NCBI GenBank assembly: GCA_965237775.1
Contig: OZ250155.1
Location: 1,178,001 to 1,242,000, forward strand
Direction: 5' to 3'
Source: CATOSP01 sp965237775
GTDB lineage: Bacteria; Chloroflexota; Dehalococcoidia; Lucifugimonadales; UBA3495
Length of the DNA stretch: 64,000 nucleotides
Shown: positions 61,561-64,000 of the stretch, piece by piece
Numbering within the stretch: the stretch's first letter is position 1
Layout: each line of letters begins with the position of its first letter
Notes under the pieces: generated by a model
What the model was told of the DNA's origin: nothing
The model's database searches: none
What the model saw: only the letters and a program-made list of their open reading frames with translations
Made by a program: the position numbers and the translations under genes

Positions 61561-63690
61561 CTATTGCCGCACCCGCTCGATGCGGACGGCACAGACCTTG
61601 AACTCGGGCATACGGCTGGTGGGGTCCAACGCCGGATTGGTCAAGCGGTTGGCCGATTGGCTCCCTCCCCAGTGGAAGGACGTGAACAGAGTATCCGGGC
61701 GGATTCCCGGGGGAATCTTTTCCCAAAAATTGGCCGATCCCCAGGGCGTGGTCAGCGTCACCCGGTCGCCGTCTTCCAGCCGGTGTTGGCTACCAGTCGT
61801 GCCGTGCATCTACACATGGGCCTCGGGGACCATCTCCGCCAGTTGGGTCACCCGACGGGTCTGGGCGCCGGATTGGTAGTGGGCCAGCGTCCTTCCGGTG
61901 GTCAGGTATAGGGGATAGTCTTTGTCCGGTTCCTCGGCGGGCCCATGGAAACCCACTGGGTGAAACCTGGCTTTACCGCTGGCAATGGGAACCCGTCCTG
62001 GAACATCCGAGGGGTAGCCGGGTGGTCTTCCGAGGGGCAGGGCCAGAACCCGCCGTGGCTTTCTTCGATCTTCCGGTAGCTAATCCCGGAGTAGTCTGCC
62101 GCACTACCGGTGCTGGCCCGGCCCAGTTCTACGAACACTCCCTCAGGGCTGCCGTAGACGAAATAGGTGCCCTGGCCGAAGCGGCCCGCCAACTCGCAGA
62201 TGAGGTCAAGGTCGGTGGACACTCCTGGGGGCGGTGCGAGGGCGGCCCGCCGCCGAATTACCAGGCCTTCCAGGTTGGTCATGGTACCCTCTTCCTCGGC
62301 CCACTGGGCCGTCGGAAGTACCACGTCGGCCAATCGGGCAGTCTCCGAAAGAAGGAAGTCGGCCACCACCAGGAAGTCCAGGGCTTGTAGCCGCTGTTCC
62401 ACATGTTGGGCGTTGGGGGCTGAAATCACTAAGTTGGACCCCAACACAAGCTGCGCCTTAATTGCGCCTTCCTCGCCGAGGCTGTCCAACATCTCGTAGG
62501 CCGACTTGCCTGGACCGGGCAGATACTCCGGGGGCACCCCCCAAACGGCGGCAACATGCTTCCGCGCCATTGGGTCGGTAATCAGCCGGTACCCGGGGAG
62601 CTGGTCCGCCTTTTGGCCGGGTTTCCTTCTCCCCCCTGGCCGTTTCCCTGCCCGGTGAGGCAGCCGTAGCCGGAGTGGGGCCGGCCCACCTTACCCAGGG
62701 CCAAGGCGATGTTGATAAGGGACAGAACATTATTGACCCCGTTGGACTGCGGCTCGGCCCCCCGTCCGGTCAAAACCATTGCTGACTAGGCCAGGCCCAA
62801 CATACGGGCGGCCTGCACCAGTTGCGCCTCGGGCACGCCGGTAATCCGCTCCACCCGCTCGGGCCAGAAGGCGGCCATCAGGCTTCTCACCTGCTCAAAA
62901 CCCTCCGTGGGTTCCCGTATATAATCGGTGTCAATCAGGCCATCACGTATCAGGACATGCAGCGGTCCGTTGGCCAGGGCCGAGTCGGTGCCTGGAGTGA
63001 GGGCTAGGTGCAGATGGGCGGCGTCGGAGGTGGGGGAACGGCGGGGGTCCACCACAATGAGTTGCCCGCCGTTGTTTCGGTTCTCCTCGAAGTATTGCAT
63101 GATTGGCGGCAAGGTCTCGGCAATGTTCCCCCAACCAAAAGGACTAACTGGGCTTGGGGAATGTCCTCCAAAGGGAAGGGAGGGCCCCGGTCCATTCCGA
63201 AGGCGCGAATGCTGGCCGCCGCCGCCGAGGACATACAGAAGCGTCCGTTGTAGTCGATATTGGCGGTGCCCAGGGCGACTCGGGCGAACTTGCCCAGCAG
63301 GCACGCCTTCTCGTTGGTCAGCGACCCGCCGCCGAAGACGCCCACGGCATCTCGTCCGTGGCTGGACTGGGCCAGATGGAAGGCGTCCACCACCCGGGAA
63401 AGGGCTTCATCCCAACTCGCCGGGGCCAGCTCTCCGGCCTGATTGCCCACCAACGGGGTCAGCAGAGGTTCCGGGTGGGGGAGGGTCTCAGCCGAGGTCC
63501 AACCCTCGCTGCAAAGGGCGCCCTTGTTGACGGGAAAAACTGGGTCTGCCTTGACCTGGGTTTCCCCAGGCGGGCCCGCCAACCGCATACCGCACTGAAA
63601 GGCGCAGTAAGGACAGTGGGTTAGTGTGGATGAATTGTCTGTATTTGGCTGCATCGGCTGGTTGCAATATCTCGTCTGAGTGACAACCAC
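61561..63690 (-). pseudogene. nasA: Assimilatory nitrate reductase (molybdopterin), broken
   Basis: Starts at 63690; 4Fe-4S motif CPYCAFQCGM, then NKGALCSEGW, NIDYNGRFCMSSAAAA, LTPGTDSALANG, SAMVLTGRGAEPQSNG, TARLADVVLPTAQWAEEEGT and SRMPEFKVCAVRI. The coding sequence is scattered over three frames with shifts near 63125, 62600 and 61920, and in-frame TAG codons at 62786-62788 and 61810-61812. About 710 residues if repaired, normal for the family. Cytoplasmic, no Tat signal. First gene of the minus-strand nitrate cluster. Confidence 0.85.
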
Positions 63691-63930
63691 CAGATTAGAC
63701 GCGGGGTTTTACAAGGAAATGACAAACGTGTAAATATTCCTGGAAACCCTGTGTTAACGGGGTGTAAGGGGTGTGCCTTTAATCCGCGTTAGCGTCCTCC
63801 AAGTCATGAGAGATGGAGCAATCACATCCTCTCTAACTTTGTGTTGACTGGGTCGCGGGACAGATTCCTTGAGGAAGGTATTGAGGTAGAGTGGTTCGCG
63901 TTGGAGGGGGTGGTGCGGGACAGTAGGGAT
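63691..63930. other. Upstream region of the nitrate cluster
   Basis: AT-richer than its surroundings; should contain the promoter for the minus-strand cluster, but no clear -35/-10 pair was chosen. No gene seen. Confidence 0.4.
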
Positions 63931-64000
63931 TGGGGTCCCGGGCAGGATGCGAACCCGCGACCCGGTGCTTATAAGGCAGCCGCTGTGTCCACCTGAGCTA
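63931..64000 (-). tRNA. Partial tRNA-like sequence, probably a degraded tRNA-Arg copy (loop reads TAT)
   Basis: Matches the tRNA-Arg at 57026-57101 along most of its length and has an encoded CCA, but the D stem (GCTC/CAGC) and anticodon stem (GCTGC/GCACC) each carry a mismatch, and the T loop reads TTCGCAT, losing the invariant A58. The 5' acceptor strand lies beyond the window edge. Confidence 0.6.

Noticed and set aside
57200..63690. Alternative genetic code with TAG read as glutamine
   Set aside because: Several intact genes here end naturally in TAG and the same genes also carry frameshifts and TGA stops, so decay or sequencing error fits better.

Overview
The window looks like an accessory, transposon-rich part of a GC-rich bacterial chromosome, most likely Chloroflexota (Dehalococcoidia/SAR202-like). 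This rests on protein style rather than on a marker gene: very large secreted cadherin-like proteins with a C-terminal calcium-loop/dockerin-like tail, CARDB and FnIII arrays, IPT plus plant-type leucine-rich-repeat proteins, Uma2 nucleases, PaREP1/HEPN-like genes, and an unusually dense load of IS607, IS110, ISAs1, ISKra4, IS1380 and IS1182 elements. No rRNA or housekeeping operon is present.

Layout. 0-2.1 kb: end of an IS607-type TnpB and a complete ISAs1 element. 2.3-8.7 kb: a giant secreted cadherin-like gene with a nearly perfect internal 2.4-kb duplication and one frameshift. 9-15.5 kb: an ISKra4 element with 8-bp target duplication and a candidate -1 frameshift site, an IS607 element carrying an extra TnpB-related gene, a broken cadherin/dockerin gene, and a third, decayed IS607. 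15.6-20.4 kb: two IS110 elements around a two-gene HEPN-like cassette, punctuated by four attC-like imperfect palindromes. 20.4-22.7 kb: histidine decarboxylase plus a double-ACT protein, then a retropepsin-like protease. 23.1-27 kb: a fourth IS607 inserted into an FnIII/CARDB surface-protein gene, then a short MITE-like repeat. 27-31 kb: a broken Replic_Relax gene, a frameshifted YbaY-type lipoprotein and a small two-gene operon. 31-36.3 kb: IS1380 (amber-interrupted) and IS1182.

36.5-45.2 kb is the best candidate for an integrated plasmid/ICE-like module: a ParB/methyltransferase-like fusion, small zinc-ribbon/HTH proteins, a UvrD-like protein lacking ATPase residues, a Replic_Relax protein translationally coupled to a P-loop NTPase, and an excisionase-like HTH protein. 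46.2-55.8 kb: a group II intron, regulators, a Uma2 nuclease and secreted-protein genes in various states of decay. A tyrosine recombinase lies next to tRNA-Arg(TCT) at 57.1 kb.

57.2-63.7 kb carries, all on the minus strand, an assimilatory nitrate pathway (nasA, a nirB-like FAD reductase with BFD domain, nirA, narK). Every gene is damaged by frameshifts and in-frame stops, and nirA is fused to narK. It would import nitrate and reduce it to ammonium if intact. A degraded tRNA-like sequence closes the window.

Some single-base frameshifts sit in homopolymers, so sequencing error cannot be separated from real pseudogenisation without reads.
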